Below, piece after piece: positions 19,675 to 28,896 of a DNA stretch of 64,000 nt; position 1 is the stretch's first letter; each line of letters starts with the position of its first letter. A program made the translations under genes and the position numbers. The notes beneath the pieces were generated by a model that was not told the DNA's origin, did no database searches, and was given only the letters and a program-made list of their open reading frames with translations. This DNA comes from Thermohalobaculum sp963721105. Lineage in GTDB: Bacteria > Pseudomonadota > Alphaproteobacteria > Rhodobacterales > Rhodobacteraceae. The stretch spans positions 186,001 through 250,000 of the forward strand of contig CAVRHY010000005.1 in assembly GCA_963721105.1 (NCBI GenBank), given 5' to 3'.

Positions 19675-20481
19675 TCACGGCCTCTCCAGCCACCACTCCG
19701 GCGATCGCTCCGGAAACGGGTCCGGCCGGAAATACGCGACCGTGCGCGGCGCCACCTCCCCCGCCGTCCACGGCGCCACCCCATGCAGCGCCAGCCGATG
19801 GACGACATAGCTCTCCCCCGGACGGGCATGGACCGCCACCCGCCGGCAGGTCTCGAACGCCTCCCGCCGCGCCGCGACGTAAGTGTCGGTGACGTCCTCG
19901 CCCTCCCAGCGCTCGGCCGGCAAGTCCGCCAGCCGCGCCCGCAGCGCCCGGCGCATCACCTCTTGCGAGCCCTCCCAGACGACCAGCGGCGCCGCCTCCG
20001 GAGGCGGGTCGCTCAGCGGCAGCCCCAGGACAAAGCCGTGTCGCTCGCCTGGCCGGCGCCGCCGCCCGTCAAAGCGGCGCAGCCCGTCGACATGCGCAGC
20101 GTCCCGGACGCGGCGAAAGCGGAACGCCGCCTCGGACTCCTCGTCGCCCTGCCGCGGATATCCCGGGAAGCAGACCGAGACCTGCCCCGCATCCCAGGCG
20201 AACCCCGAGAGGCCCAGCACCTCCGCGATAAACGCCACCGGCGCCCCGCCCAGCGGCGGCACGCCGCGCCCCGGCACGGCCCCGGCCGCGTCGTTCGGAA
20301 AGACGTTGACGCCTGCGAACCACGTCCCGCCGCTGCGGAGCCACCGCGCCCGGTTCTCCGGGTCCGCCAGGCACTCCGCCGCCACCGGCCGCGCCCTTGC
20401 CGCCCAGTCCGCGACCGCCGCGTCATGCGGCAGCCGGACCCAGCCCGCCCTGTAGAATTGCGCCGCCGCCTCGTCCGCCAT
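19675..20481 (-). CDS. Fe(II)/2-oxoglutarate dioxygenase-like protein (phytanoyl-CoA dioxygenase superfamily)
   Basis: A 268-residue protein with the signs of a non-haem iron oxygenase. His130 and Asp132 in RDAAHVDGLRRF fit the HxD pair, His233 in VVHRLALHGVAPW fits the distal histidine, and Arg246 in PRTVAYFRPD fits the 2-oxoglutarate-binding arginine. The fold assignment rests on these motifs and their spacing, not on a close named relative. The ATG at 20481 is the likely start. It is the last of four minus-strand genes that begin with a PbfA-like enzyme. Since PhnY*-type dioxygenases of this superfamily hydroxylate 2-aminoethylphosphonate, a role in aminophosphonate metabolism is possible but unproven. 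Confidence 0.65.
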   Translation of the reverse strand: MADEAAAQFYRAGWVRLPHDAAVADWAARARPVAAECLADPENRARWLRSGGTWFAGVNVFPNDAAGAVPGRGVPPLGGAPVAFIAEVLGLSGFAWDAGQVSVCFPGYPRQGDEESEAAFRFRRVRDAAHVDGLRRFDGRRRRPGERHGFVLGLPLSDPPPEAAPLVVWEGSQEVMRRALRARLADLPAERWEGEDVTDTYVAARREAFETCRRVAVHARPGESYVVHRLALHGVAPWTAGEVAPRTVAYFRPDPFPERSPEWWLERP

Positions 20482-20637
20482 GCGCCCGAGCGTATGACCA
20501 CGCCCCCGCCCCGGCAACCGCTGCCACTGCCGGGCGAAGCGCCGTCACGTCGGACAGGGCTGCCCCCTTCGCCTGAGGGTCGGGGCGGGGAGGCCGGCGC
20601 AAGGGCCACACCGGGTCTCCGGCGCACCCGCGCCCCT

Positions 20638-21481
20638 TTACCCGGCGCTGGCCAGCAGGATCACGCCCATGCCCGACCACCACTGCGGCCAGGACCCGCC
20701 GCCCCCAGGGCCGCTCGCCGAACAGGACAACGCCGATCAGCGCCGCGATGATGACGCTCGACTCGCGGACCGCCGAGACCGCCGCCAGCGGCGCCATCGT
20801 CTTGGCATAGAGCACCAGCCCGTAGGCCAGCACCGATAGCAGCCCGCCACCGAACCCCACCGCCAGCGCCCGCCGCGGCAACGCCCGCAACGGGCCGCCG
20901 CGCCAGGCCAGGATGCCGATGGTGATCGGGAACTCGACGAAGAATATCCACGCGATATAGCCCGCCGGCGCCTCGCTCTGCCGGATGCCGATGCCGTCGT
21001 TGACCGAGTAGCTGGCGATCAGCACGCCCGTCGCCAGCGCCGACAGCACCGCCGCCCGCTCGGCCCCCAGCGCGCCGTTCCGCCGCAGTGCCAGCAGACC
21101 GATCCCCAGCGAGACGGCGATGACGCCGCCCCAGGCCCGCGGCGTCAGCATCTCGCCGGCAAAGACCAGGGCCCCCAGCGCGACCAGCATCGGCGCTATG
21201 CCGCGCGCGATCGGGTAGACGTGGCTCAGGTCGCCATAGCGGTACGACAGGAACAGGAAGGCGAAGTAGGCATAGTGGAGCAAGGCCGAGGCCACGATGA
21301 ACGGCCACGACGCCGCCGCCGGCACCGGCACGAACGCCAGCGCGATGGCCCCGACGACCCCATGCGCAAAGGCGACCGCCGCCATCGCCAGCGCCCGGTC
21401 GCCGGCGCCCTTGACGATGGCGTTCCAGCTCGCGTGCAACACCGCCGCCATCAGAACCATGACCAGCGCCTGGTGGCTCAT
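20638..21481 (-). CDS. EamA/DMT family transporter, one frameshift near the end
   Basis: An inner-membrane drug/metabolite transporter of about 280 residues with ten predicted membrane segments in two EamA repeats (start MSHQALVMVLMAAVLHASWN; second repeat from about residue 145). The typical SAVRESSVIIAALIGVVLFGE block precedes the last helix. An extra C in the plus-strand CCC at 20672-20674 disrupts the last helix. Removing it gives VVVGMGVILLASAG and a TAA at 20638-20640. It begins 13 bases after the D-2-hydroxyacid dehydrogenase, so the two are probably one operon. Substrate unknown; amino acids and metabolites are typical. Confidence 0.82.
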
Positions 21482-21494
21482 GCGGCGCGCGCCA

Positions 21495-22508
21495 TCAGAT
21501 GAAGTCCACGCCGGTCGTCTGCGCCCTCAGCCGCGGGTCGGCCGAGCGGACCAGCACCGGCCGCCCGGCCAGGATCTCGTCGCAGCGCGCCAGCGTGTCC
21601 GCCTCCAGCCGCGCCATCGCTTGAGACGTGAAGAAGGTCAGGTGCGGCGTCAGGATGACGTTCGGCATTGCGAAAAGCGGGCTCATCGGATGGCCCTGCA
21701 GCGCCAGCGGTTCGGCCGAGAACACGTCCAGCCCCGCCCCCGCGATCCCGCCCAGCGCCAGCGCCTCGACCAGCGCCGCCTCGTCGACGATGGCGCCCCG
21801 CGAGACGTTGACGAAAATGGCGTGCGACCGCATCGCCGCGAACTCGGGCGACCCGATCAGCCCTCGCGTCGCCTCGCTCAGCGTGCAGTGGACCGAGACG
21901 AAATCGCACTCGGCCAGCATTACGTGCAGATCATCGCGCTTCTCGATCCCGGCCGCCCGCATCTGCTCGGCGCCGACATGCGGGTCGTATCCCAGAACCC
22001 GCGCGCGGAACCCGGCCCCGGCCATGCGCGCCATGCTGCGCCCGATCCGCCCGGCGCCGATCAGCCCGACCGTCGAGCCGGCGATGTCGCGCGCCAGCCA
22101 GCGCGCCCTGGGCCAGGCCCAGCCAGCGCGCCGCATCTCGACCGCCAGCGCCGGCAGCTTCTTCGCCAGCGCGATCATCAGCGCGAAGGCGCCCTCGGCC
22201 ACCGTCTCCTCGGCGTATTCCGGCACGTTGACGACCGGCACGCCGCGCGCGATGGCGGCCGGAATGTCGATGGCGTCAATGCCGACGCCGTATTTGACGA
22301 TGCCCTTCAGCCGCCGGGCGTTCTCGATCACCCGCGCGGTGATCGGCGTGTAGCACATCAGGATCAGTTCGGCGTCGGCGGTCGCGGCGACCAGCTCGTC
22401 CTCGCCGATGCCGTCCGGCAGCAGCACCAGATCGGCCCCCCGCGCGCGCAGCCCCGTGTCGATGCCCGGGCACTCCAGCTCGCGGTCGGTTCGGACGATC
22501 TTCACCAT
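21495..22508 (-). CDS. D-2-hydroxyacid dehydrogenase family protein
   Basis: A 337-residue NAD(P)-dependent dehydrogenase of the phosphoglycerate/formate/glycerate dehydrogenase family. The nucleotide-binding motif is VGLIGAGRIGRSMARMAG. The catalytic arginine, glutamate and histidine are in NVSRGAIVDE, DVFSAEPL and ILTPHLTFFTS. The N-terminal block KGIVKYGVGIDAIDIPAAIA is typical of the phosphoglycerate dehydrogenase-like branch. The substrate is not determinable. It lies 214 bases after the PbfA-like gene on the same strand and just before a DMT transporter. Confidence 0.85.
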   Translation of the reverse strand: MVKIVRTDRELECPGIDTGLRARGADLVLLPDGIGEDELVAATADAELILMCYTPITARVIENARRLKGIVKYGVGIDAIDIPAAIARGVPVVNVPEYAEETVAEGAFALMIALAKKLPALAVEMRRAGWAWPRARWLARDIAGSTVGLIGAGRIGRSMARMAGAGFRARVLGYDPHVGAEQMRAAGIEKRDDLHVMLAECDFVSVHCTLSEATRGLIGSPEFAAMRSHAIFVNVSRGAIVDEAALVEALALGGIAGAGLDVFSAEPLALQGHPMSPLFAMPNVILTPHLTFFTSQAMARLEADTLARCDEILAGRPVLVRSADPRLRAQTTGVDFI

Positions 22509-22722
22509 GGCGCCCTGCCCACGCAGGCGCCATACGACGCCAGCCCAGTCCTGCAACGCCCCCTCGCCTCCGCGAAGGCGGGGACCTGCAGCAGCCGTCG
22601 AAGAAGGCTCCTGCAGGCACCAAATCGACGATCCGAAACGGCGCCCACGACGGCCCGGCCCACCAGCCGCGAGCGTCCGCACCGGCGGCACAGGGAAGAC
22701 CCCGGACTGTCCTCCATCACCA

Positions 22723-24072
22723 TCACCCCGCCAGCACCGCGTCGGCGACCACGTCCAGCGCCCGGTCCAGCTCGCCCCGCGAAATGACCAGCGGCGGCGA
22801 CAGCGTCAGCACGTTCCCGACCGTCGTCTTGAAGCTGACGCCGTTCTCCAGGCAGCGATAGAGCACCCGCTCGGCCAGCCCGCCCGCCGGCGCACGGCGG
22901 TCGCGGTCCTCGACCAGTTCGACCCCCAGCATCAGCCCGCGCCCGCGCACCTCGCCGACATGGCGCGAGCGCCCCGCCAGCGCCTCCAGCCGCCCGCGCA
23001 TGTGCGCGCCCAGCTCGGCCGCCCGCTCGACCAGCCCCTCGTCCTCGATCACCGCGATCGTCTCCAGCGCCGCCCGCGCCGTTACCGGGTTTTTCTCGTG
23101 CGTGTAGTGCCCGATGGCCCAGGCGCCCGCGACGTCCAGCCGCGCATCCGCGATCACCGCCGCGATCGGCAGCACCGAGCCGCCCAGCGCCTTGCCGAGC
23201 ACCGTGATGTCCGGCGCCACACCCTCGTGCTCGCTGGCGAACATCGCCCCGGTCTTGCCGAGCCCCGTCGGGATCTCGTCGAAGATCAGCAGCGTCCCGT
23301 GCCGGTCGCAGGCCTCGCGCACGCGGGTCCAGAACCCCGGCGGCGCGACATAGGGCACCGCCCGCATCGGCTCGGCGACCACCGCCGCGATGTCGCCCTC
23401 GCGCCCCAGCGCGTATTCGACCATGCCGGCGCAGGCGATGCCGCAGACCTCCGGCCCGGCGTGCCCGTAGGGACAGCGGTAGCAGGCGAATGGCGCGACG
23501 TGCTCGGCCCCCGGCAGCAGCGGCCCGGCCGGGCCGGAGCGGAACGTCGCCTCGCCACCGACGCTGGATGCGCCGAACCCCGCGCCATGAAAAGCATCCC
23601 AGAAGGACAGCGTCTTGAACCGCCCGGTCGCCGCGCGCGCGATCTTCAGCGCCACCTCGATGGCGTCCGAGCCGCCGGTCGTGAACAGCACCTTCTTCGC
23701 GCCCTCGCCCGGCGCGATCGCCGCCAGCTTCTCGGCCAGCGCGACCGCCGGCTCGGCCGTGAAGCGCCGCGGCGCGAAGCTCAGCCGGTCAAGCTGGTCC
23801 TTGATCGCGGCGATGACGCGCGGGTGGGCATAGCCGATGTGGTGGACCGAGTTGCCGTGGAAATCCATCCAGCGCCGGCCGGCATGGTCCTCGATCCAGA
23901 TGCCCTCGGCCTTGGCGACCGTCGTCAGGCAGGGCGTCGAGAGGTCCTGGTGCAGGAAGGCCGCCGCGTCGCGCTCCAGCAACGCCCGCCCCTCCGGCCC
24001 GACATTCTCCGCCTGCCACGCGCCCCGCGCGTCCGAGCGGTTGCCATCACCCTCGGCATGCGCGTCCGTCAC
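22723..24072 (-). CDS. pbfA: Class III PLP enzyme, probable (R)-1-hydroxy-2-aminoethylphosphonate ammonia-lyase
   Basis: A class III aminotransferase-fold enzyme, about 449 residues from the GTG at 24072; an ATG 150 bases upstream is in frame. Lys294 in VLGKALGGSVLPIAAV should hold PLP, and Asp265 in LLIFDEIPTGLGKTG pairs with the pyridine nitrogen. The N-terminal block RALLERDAAAFLHQDLSTPC and GRRWMDFHGNSVHHIGYAHP match my recollection of PbfA. PbfA eliminates ammonia from (R)-1-hydroxy-2-aminoethylphosphonate to give phosphonoacetaldehyde, the PhnY substrate. The phnWAY operon in the same window supports this. A general omega-aminotransferase remains the alternative. A cysteine-rich insert at about residues 197-214 is unusual. 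Confidence 0.65.
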   Translation of the reverse strand: MTDAHAEGDGNRSDARGAWQAENVGPEGRALLERDAAAFLHQDLSTPCLTTVAKAEGIWIEDHAGRRWMDFHGNSVHHIGYAHPRVIAAIKDQLDRLSFAPRRFTAEPAVALAEKLAAIAPGEGAKKVLFTTGGSDAIEVALKIARAATGRFKTLSFWDAFHGAGFGASSVGGEATFRSGPAGPLLPGAEHVAPFACYRCPYGHAGPEVCGIACAGMVEYALGREGDIAAVVAEPMRAVPYVAPPGFWTRVREACDRHGTLLIFDEIPTGLGKTGAMFASEHEGVAPDITVLGKALGGSVLPIAAVIADARLDVAGAWAIGHYTHEKNPVTARAALETIAVIEDEGLVERAAELGAHMRGRLEALAGRSRHVGEVRGRGLMLGVELVEDRDRRAPAGGLAERVLYRCLENGVSFKTTVGNVLTLSPPLVISRGELDRALDVVADAVLAG

Positions 24073-24428
24073 CGCGCGCCCCGGTCGACGCGGGCCGCCC
24101 GCGACCCCGTGCGCCCGCCGCCCGATCCGCGAAAGTCCAGCCAGGCCAAATGCCTCTCCCCCTGCTCCCGCGTGGGCACCTGGCGGCCTCGCCGCGCGAC
24201 CCCGCCCGGGCCGCCCTGCCATCGCGGGACGATCACCGTCCGACCATCCCCATCCAAACGCGAGAACACTAGCGCCAGCCCGGCCTCACCGGCCAGCCCA
24301 ATCACCCGCCGGCCGGCGGCAGCGGCCGACGACATCCGGGCTCACCGGCCGGTGGGCAGGGAGCGGCTTCGCGCGCGCCGCGCGATGCGATAGGACCGGC
24401 CGACCGATGGCAACCGAGGGAGACCGCA
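24073..24428. other. Divergent intergenic region
   Basis: This 356-base spacer separates the divergent PbfA-like and M20 amidohydrolase genes and should hold both promoters. Part of it (to 24222) would be coding if the upstream ATG of the PbfA-like gene were used. I see no other gene or clear operator. Confidence 0.5.
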
Positions 24429-25655
24429 ATGGCCGAGGCGAACATCGACCGGGTGCTGAAGGATCTCTATGCGCTCCGCGAGATCGGCCGCTACCGCTCG
24501 GGCGTCCACCGCCCGACGCTCTCGCCCGAGGACATGCAGGCGCGCGAATGGCTGGCCGGGGCGCTGCGCGCCACCGGCCACGAGGCGACCATCGACGGCA
24601 TCGCCAACGTCCTCGGCCGCGCGCCAGGCGATGGCCCGCACCTGCTGGCCGGCTCGCATATCGAGAGCCAGAACCACGCCGGCTGGCTCGACGGCGCGCT
24701 CGGCGTCGTCTACGCGCTCGAGACCGCCCGCGCCGTCGCCGAGGACCCGGCGCTGGCGGGGCGCGGCGTCGACGTCATCGCCTTCGCCGACGAGGAGGGG
24801 CATTTCAGCGGCTCGTTCCTCGGCTCGAAATCCTTCACCGGCGGGCTCGACGAGGCCGCCATCGATGCATCGAGCGACCGCTCGGGCCGCGGCACGCTGC
24901 GCGACTGCCTCGCCGCCGCCGGTCTCGCCGGCCGCCCGCGCGTCACGATGCAGCCGGGCCGCTACCGCGCCTTCCTCGAGGCGCATATCGAGCAGGGCGA
25001 CCGGCTGGAGTCCGAAGGGCTCGCCGTCGGCATCGTCACCTCGATCGTCGCCATCTGGCAGTACCGGATCACGCTCACCGGCACGCAGAACCACGCCGGC
25101 ACTACGCGCATGGCGGCCCGCCGCGACGCCGGGGTCGCGCTGATGCGGCTTTGGCACCGGATCGAGGAGACGTTCTCCTCGGTTGCAGGCCCACACAGCG
25201 TCTGGACGGCCGGCCGCGTCACGCTCGACCCGGGCGGCCCCAGCATCATCCCCGGCGGCGCCGAGATGCTGTTCCAGTTCCGCGACGCCGACCCGGCGAC
25301 GCTCGACGCCATGCACGCCCATCTCGACCGGCTGGTGCGCGAGGCCGACGCCGCCGGCCCCTGCGCCGCCCGGCTCGAGGTGCTGGGCCAGAGCCGCCCC
25401 GCCCGCATGGACCCCGGCGTCCAGCAGGCGCTTGAGGACGCGGCCGAGGCGATCGCCCCCGGCCGCCATGTCCGCATGCCCAGCGGCGCCGGCCACGACG
25501 CCCAGTTCCTCGCGCCGCATTTGCCGACCGGGATGCTGTTCGTCCCCAGCATCGGCGGCATCAGCCATCACTGGACCGAGAACACCAGCGACGAGGACAT
25601 CGCGCTGGGCGCCCGCGTCTACGTCGAGGCCGCCGTGCGGCTGCTGACCGACTGA
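24429..25655 (+). CDS. M20 family amidohydrolase (N-carbamoyl-amino acid hydrolase/allantoate amidohydrolase type)
   Basis: A 408-residue dinuclear metal hydrolase related to HyuC and AllC, which split carbamoyl or amidino groups from amino acids and ureides. Metal-site motifs are His77 in AGSHIESQNHAG, Asp88 in WLDGALGV, the DEEG pair at about 120-123 and His185 in LEAHIEQGDRLE. The C-terminal SGAGHDAQFLAPHLPTGMLF and SHHWTENTSDED complete the site. The lid domain interrupts the catalytic domain at about residues 205-320, as usual. A clean ATG and GGGAGACC upstream support the start. The exact substrate is not visible. Confidence 0.88.
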   Translation: MAEANIDRVLKDLYALREIGRYRSGVHRPTLSPEDMQAREWLAGALRATGHEATIDGIANVLGRAPGDGPHLLAGSHIESQNHAGWLDGALGVVYALETARAVAEDPALAGRGVDVIAFADEEGHFSGSFLGSKSFTGGLDEAAIDASSDRSGRGTLRDCLAAAGLAGRPRVTMQPGRYRAFLEAHIEQGDRLESEGLAVGIVTSIVAIWQYRITLTGTQNHAGTTRMAARRDAGVALMRLWHRIEETFSSVAGPHSVWTAGRVTLDPGGPSIIPGGAEMLFQFRDADPATLDAMHAHLDRLVREADAAGPCAARLEVLGQSRPARMDPGVQQALEDAAEAIAPGRHVRMPSGAGHDAQFLAPHLPTGMLFVPSIGGISHHWTENTSDEDIALGARVYVEAAVRLLTD

Positions 25656-25772
25656 GCCGGGGCGGCTCGCGCCGCCCGCGGCCCGCGTCGTGCCCGGCGC
25701 GATCACGATCCTCGTCGCGACGAGGCGGTCGGGCGGGGTGCCGCTCCCGGTGGCGCAGGATCGCGCAGCCGG

Positions 25773-26498
25773 TCAGGACGCGATGCCCTCCACCTCGGCC
25801 GCCTCCTCCTCCGACAGACCCAGGCGATCGCGCAACGACGCCAGATAGGCCCGGGCGTGCTCGGTTCCGCCGTCGATCGCCGCGCGCGAGGCTAGGTAGA
25901 ACGCCTCGGCCGTGTCATGGTCGCGGACCTCGGCCAGCAGCTCGTCGACCGGCCGCGGGTTGGCGATCTCGCGCTGCATGACGTGCCGGTCCTCGGCATC
26001 GCCGCCGGCCTCGTCGATCGCCTGCATGATCCGCGCGCGCTCGGCCTCGGACAGCGCGCCGTCGGAATAGGCGGCGGCGATCATCGCGCGGATCAGCAGC
26101 AGCGCCGTGTCGTCGCCGAACGCGGCGGCGGCGCGCTCGCCCTCGCGGATTTCCGGCTGCGCCTCGGGCGCTGACCCGGGCTGCACGCCCGAGATCGCGC
26201 CGCCCGTGACGCGGTCGGCCACCTCGCGCAGCACCCCGCCGATGCCGCCCAGCCCGCCGGCGGCCCCTGCCGCCCCGGCGCCGGCCGGGTTGCCGGCGGC
26301 CCGCGCCTGGCTGTCGCGATAGGACCGGTAGGCCATGTAGCCGAGCGCCGCCAGGCCCAGCTTGCCGCCCATGCCACGACGGCCCAGACCGCCCAGCATG
26401 GCCGCCGTCCCAAGGCCCCCCAGGCCGCCGCGCCCGCCGCCGCCGCGTCCGGCCATGCGCGAGGCCAGCATCATTCCGAGTATGCGCTTGAGACTCAT
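25773..26498 (-). CDS. DUF533 family protein (YebE-like, TerB fold)
   Basis: A 241-residue protein with two parts. The first 90 or so residues are glycine-rich with a possible membrane-associated helix (LGLAALGYMAYRSYRDSQA). The C-terminal half is helical and acidic (LLLIRAMIAAAYSDGALSEA, then ARIMQAIDEAGGDAEDRHVM) and matches the TerB-like fold of DUF533 proteins such as YebE. The function of the family is unknown; membrane stress links have been suggested for relatives. It is monocistronic and convergent with the amidohydrolase. Confidence 0.82.
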   Translation of the reverse strand: MSLKRILGMMLASRMAGRGGGGRGGLGGLGTAAMLGGLGRRGMGGKLGLAALGYMAYRSYRDSQARAAGNPAGAGAAGAAGGLGGIGGVLREVADRVTGGAISGVQPGSAPEAQPEIREGERAAAAFGDDTALLLIRAMIAAAYSDGALSEAERARIMQAIDEAGGDAEDRHVMQREIANPRPVDELLAEVRDHDTAEAFYLASRAAIDGGTEHARAYLASLRDRLGLSEEEAAEVEGIAS

Positions 26499-26595
26499 CG
26501 GGGGAACTCCTCTCGCTCCGGTTGCGAGGTCAAACGGCCAAGACCGGCCGGCGTTCCGCCCCTCCCGAACGGCCGCTACCCCCAGCCGACGCCCC

Positions 26596-27993
26596 TCAGC
26601 ACTCCGGCACGTTGACGGCCAGCCCGGCCTGCGAGGTCTCCTTGTACTTCTCGCTCATGTCGCGGCCGGTCTCCTTCATCGTCTTGATGCAGGCGTCCAG
26701 CGAGACGAGGTGCCGGCCGTCGCCGCGCAGCGACAGCGAGGCGGCCGAGACGGCCTTGATCGCGCCGAGGCCGTTGCGCTCGATGCAGGGCACCTGCACC
26801 AGCCCGCGGATCGGGTCGCAGGTCATGCCCAGATGGTGCTCCAGCGCGATCTCGGCGGCGTTCTCGACCTGCTCGGCCGAGCCGCCCAGCACGCCGCAGA
26901 GCGCCCCCGCCGCCATCGCCGCGGCCGAGCCGACCTCGGCCTGGCAGCCGCACTCGGCGCCCGAGATCGAGGCGTTGTGCTTGACCAGCCCGCCGATCGC
27001 CGCCGCCGTCAGCAGCATGTCGCGCAGGCCCTCCGCCGTCGAGCCGACGATGTGGTCGCGGTAATAGCGCATGACCGCCGGCACGACCCCCGCCGCGCCG
27101 TTCGTCGGCGCGGTCACGACCTGCCCGCCGGCGGCGTTCTCCTCGTTCACCGCCATGGCATAGACCGACAGCCAGTCGTTCGCGACATGCGGCACCACGA
27201 GGTTCCGCCCGCGCTCGTCGATCAGCTGGCGGTGGATGTTCGGCGCGCGGCGCCGCACGTTCAGCCCGCCCGGCAGGATGCCTTCGGCGGCGATCCCGCG
27301 CTCCATGCAGGCCTCCATCACCACCCACAGCCGGTCGAGCCCTGCGTCCAGCTCGGCCCTGCCCATGCGCGCCTCCTCGTTGGCGCGCTTCATCGCCGCA
27401 ACCGAGAGGCCGGATTTCGCCGCCATCGCCAGCATCTGGCGGGCCGAGGCGAACGGGTACGGTACCGCCGGCCCCGGCTCCGGGTCGACCAGCCGGTCCG
27501 AGGCGCGCATCTCGCCCGCCGTCTTCACGAAGCCGCCGCCGACCGAGAAATATGTCTCGCGATGCGCCAGGTTGCCGGCGGCATCGTCGGCCTCCAGCAC
27601 CATGCCGTTGGTGTGCGGCTCCAGCGGCGGGCCATAGTCGAAGACGATGTCGCGGTCGGGGTCGAAGGCCAGCATCAGCCCCTCCGGCCGCACCGACTTC
27701 TCCGCCGACACCCGCGCGAACTCGGCCTCGGCGGCGGCCGCGTCCAGCGTGTCCGGCCGGAACCCCGCCAGCCCCAGCAGCACCGCCCGGTCGGTCGCGT
27801 GCCCCTTGCCGGTGAAGGCCAGCGAGCCGTGCAGCCGGCAGCGCACCGCCGCCGGCGCCCCCGCGCCGGGGATCCGGTCGCCCCCATCACGCAGCGCGTC
27901 CAGAAAACGCGCCGCGGCGATCATCGGCCCCATGGTATGGCTCGACGACGGCCCGACGCCTATCTTGAAGATGTCGAAGACGCTGAGGAACAT
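26596..27993 (-). CDS. sdaA: L-serine ammonia-lyase, single-chain
   Basis: A 465-residue iron-sulfur L-serine dehydratase, which deaminates serine to pyruvate and ammonia. The N-terminal domain opens MFLSVFDIFKIGVGPSSSHT, the family hallmark. The C-terminal catalytic domain carries the cluster cysteines in ISGAECGCQAEVGSAAAMA and GMTCDPIRGLVQVPCIERN, and the active-site block TAPTNGAAGVVPAVMRYY. Length and domain order fit the one-chain (SdaA) type. It is divergent from rpiA, with a 156-base promoter region between them. Confidence 0.95.
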   Translation of the reverse strand: MFLSVFDIFKIGVGPSSSHTMGPMIAAARFLDALRDGGDRIPGAGAPAAVRCRLHGSLAFTGKGHATDRAVLLGLAGFRPDTLDAAAAEAEFARVSAEKSVRPEGLMLAFDPDRDIVFDYGPPLEPHTNGMVLEADDAAGNLAHRETYFSVGGGFVKTAGEMRASDRLVDPEPGPAVPYPFASARQMLAMAAKSGLSVAAMKRANEEARMGRAELDAGLDRLWVVMEACMERGIAAEGILPGGLNVRRRAPNIHRQLIDERGRNLVVPHVANDWLSVYAMAVNEENAAGGQVVTAPTNGAAGVVPAVMRYYRDHIVGSTAEGLRDMLLTAAAIGGLVKHNASISGAECGCQAEVGSAAAMAAGALCGVLGGSAEQVENAAEIALEHHLGMTCDPIRGLVQVPCIERNGLGAIKAVSAASLSLRGDGRHLVSLDACIKTMKETGRDMSEKYKETSQAGLAVNVPEC

Positions 27994-28149
27994 GGGGTCC
28001 ACTCCCGGCTCGCCTCCGCGCCGTATAGACCGCCGCGCCGCCGCGCGCGAGCCGCCAGCGACTGCCCGTGCGGCCCATGCGACCCGCCGCTGGCATGGAC
28101 CGCCGGCGCCGCTATAAGTGGCCGGCCGATTCCGAAGGAGCCACGCCCC

Positions 28150-28896
28150 ATGCTGCTGTCCCCGCCCGAGCGCGCCAAGCGCGCCGCCGCCGCCGCCGCG
28201 CTCGAGCTGGTCGGGGACGGCATGACGCTCGGCCTCGGCACCGGCTCGACCGCGACCTTCTTCGTGGACCTCCTGGCCGAGAAGCTGGCCGAGACCGGGT
28301 GGACGGTCACCTGCGTCCCGACCTCCGGGCGCACGCGCGCGCAGGCGGAAAACCTCGGCATCCCGCTGGCGACGCTGGACGAGGCGGGCACGCTCGACCT
28401 CACCGTCGACGGCGCCGACGAGGTCGACGACGACCTCAACCTGATCAAGGGCGGCGGCGGCGCGCTGCTGCAGGAAAAGATCGTCGCCTCGGCCAGCCGC
28501 CGGATGGTCGTCATTGCCGACGCCTCCAAGCGCGTCGGTCAGCTGGGCGCCTTCCCGCTGCCGGTCGAGATCGTCCGCTTCGGCTGGCGCACCACCGCCG
28601 GGCACATCGCCGGGCGCCTGCTGGGCCACGCCACCGCGGCCCACGACTGGCGCCGCCGCGAGAGCGGCGGCGAGCCCTTCGTCACCGACGAGGGTCACTA
28701 CATCATCGACCTGTCGCTGGGCCGCATCCCCGACCCGGCGCTGCTGGAATTCGACCTCGGCCAGATCCCGGGCGTGGTCGAGTCCGGCCTCTTCATCGGC
28801 ATCGCCGACCGCGCCATCCTAGGCCACGAGGACGGCACGACCAGCACCATCGAGGCCAGAACCATCGAAGACGGTGCCACGGAGGGCCAAGAATGA
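28150..28896 (+). CDS. rpiA: Ribose-5-phosphate isomerase A
   Basis: A 248-residue cytosolic isomerase interconverting ribose 5-phosphate and ribulose 5-phosphate in the pentose phosphate pathway. Motifs are GLGTGSTATFFVDLL near residue 30, LTVDGADEVDDDLNLIKGGG with the catalytic acid, and GALLQEKIVASASRR with the catalytic lysine. A GAAGGAG ribosome-binding site precedes the ATG at 28150. The stop overlaps the start of gor (ATGA), so the two are translationally coupled. Together they supply and use NADPH-linked reducing power. Confidence 0.95.
   Translation: MLLSPPERAKRAAAAAALELVGDGMTLGLGTGSTATFFVDLLAEKLAETGWTVTCVPTSGRTRAQAENLGIPLATLDEAGTLDLTVDGADEVDDDLNLIKGGGGALLQEKIVASASRRMVVIADASKRVGQLGAFPLPVEIVRFGWRTTAGHIAGRLLGHATAAHDWRRRESGGEPFVTDEGHYIIDLSLGRIPDPALLEFDLGQIPGVVESGLFIGIADRAILGHEDGTTSTIEARTIEDGATEGQE

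Noticed and set aside
21495..22508. Phosphite dehydrogenase (PtxD) as identity of the D-2-hydroxyacid dehydrogenase, given the phosphonate theme
   Set aside because: Only the general family triad is shared; the N-terminal part and surroundings do not resemble PtxD, and no phosphite transporter is present.
28068..28149. An N-terminal extension of rpiA from an upstream in-frame start
   Set aside because: The residues are not conserved in the family and the ATG at 28150 has a good ribosome-binding site.
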